Shown: positions 22,798 to 22,957 of the stretch, one piece after another | Numbering within the stretch: the first letter of the stretch is position 1 | Layout of the letters: every line of letters begins with the position of its first letter | DNA from: an uncultured Flavobacterium sp. | Lineage (GTDB): Bacteria; Bacteroidota; Bacteroidia; Flavobacteriales; Flavobacteriaceae | Length of the DNA stretch: 22,957 bases | Assembly: GCA_946479395.1 (NCBI GenBank) | Contig: CAMLFV010000010.1 | Coordinates: 1-22,957 of the forward strand | Direction of reading: 5' to 3' | The notes under the pieces: generated by a model | Told to the model about the DNA's origin: nothing | Seen by the model: only the letters and a program-made list of their open reading frames with translations | Database searches by the model: none | Made by a program: the position numbers and the translations under genes

Positions 22798-22957
22798 ATG
22801 AAGAAGATGGAATATGCGGTGGTAGATATAGAAACTACGGGCGGAAATGCAGGCGGAAGCAGAATAACCGAAATAGCTGTGCTTATACATAATGGAAAGG
22901 AAGTGATCGAACGTTGGGAAACCCTTGTAAATCCGCAACAGCATATACCATTATACA
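22798..22957 (+). CDS. DnaQ-like 3'-5' exonuclease, first 53 residues (3' end outside window)
   Basis: Starts MKKMEYAVVDIETTGGNAGG; the DEDD exonuclease motif I is VVDIETTG with catalytic D10 and E12. SRITEIAVLIHNGKEVIERW and TLVNPQQHIP follow, as in the epsilon-like domain of Bacteroidota proteins that often continue into a GIY-YIG/UvrC-like nuclease. Only the start is visible, so a stand-alone exonuclease and the fused form cannot be told apart. ATG at 22798 is chosen; a second in-frame ATG at 22807 is possible. The reading frame is open to the window edge. Position after alkB suggests a DNA-repair role, but it could equally be a general proofreading protein. Confidence 0.88.
   Translation, partial: MKKMEYAVVDIETTGGNAGGSRITEIAVLIHNGKEVIERWETLVNPQQHIPLY

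Noticed and set aside
1..22957. CRISPR arrays, tRNA or rRNA genes
   Set aside because: No regularly spaced repeats, cloverleaf-like sequences or conserved rRNA blocks were found by reading both strands.

Overview
The window looks like the chromosome of a member of the Flavobacteriaceae or a close relative (Bacteroidota). Reasons seen in the sequence: a secreted protein ending in a type IX secretion (Por) sorting domain, a DUF4837 lipoprotein (a family I know only from Bacteroidota), -7 promoter boxes of the Bacteroidota type TAnnTTTG, weak ribosome binding sites, and dispersed hairpin repeats built on TCGA-rich arms. Both ends cut through genes.

Positions 1-8700 read like ordinary chromosome. 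A minus-strand block holds a heavy-metal efflux system (TolC-type outer membrane protein, lipoprotein adaptor, CzcA-type RND pump, the last running off the left edge). Behind it lie a histidine kinase and an OmpR-type response regulator on the same strand that probably control it. A plus-strand pair follows (DUF4837 lipoprotein and ElaA-type acetyltransferase, overlapping 11 nt), then an orphan barstar-type RNase inhibitor. Positions 8707-11412 encode a 901-residue choice-of-anchor I protein exported by the type IX system.

Positions 11400-17000 are accessory. They hold a small secreted protein, two overlapping helix-turn-helix genes and a stretch of repeats. A compact minus-strand cassette of four genes follows (251-residue protein resembling DUF6266, DUF5675 protein, two tiny membrane proteins), closed by a strong terminator; it resembles a phage lysis module but has no phage structural or integrase genes beside it. 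The 58-residue last gene is easily missed. Farther right is a small gene broken by one extra G.

Positions 16400-22957 form a DNA-damage island: a LexA/CI-like S24 repressor divergent from a Y-family polymerase (DinB) and a short, degenerate-PHP DnaE, then an AlkB-type demethylase and the start of a DnaQ-like exonuclease. The divergent intergenic region carries two copies of the inverted repeat TGATACA-N3-TGTATCA, one just upstream of the repressor start and one over the dinB promoter. This reads as a self-contained, damage-inducible translesion synthesis module, analogous to but different from the imuA-imuB-dnaE2 cassette. Degenerate copies of one repeat, including an exact 12-bp direct repeat, flank the module.
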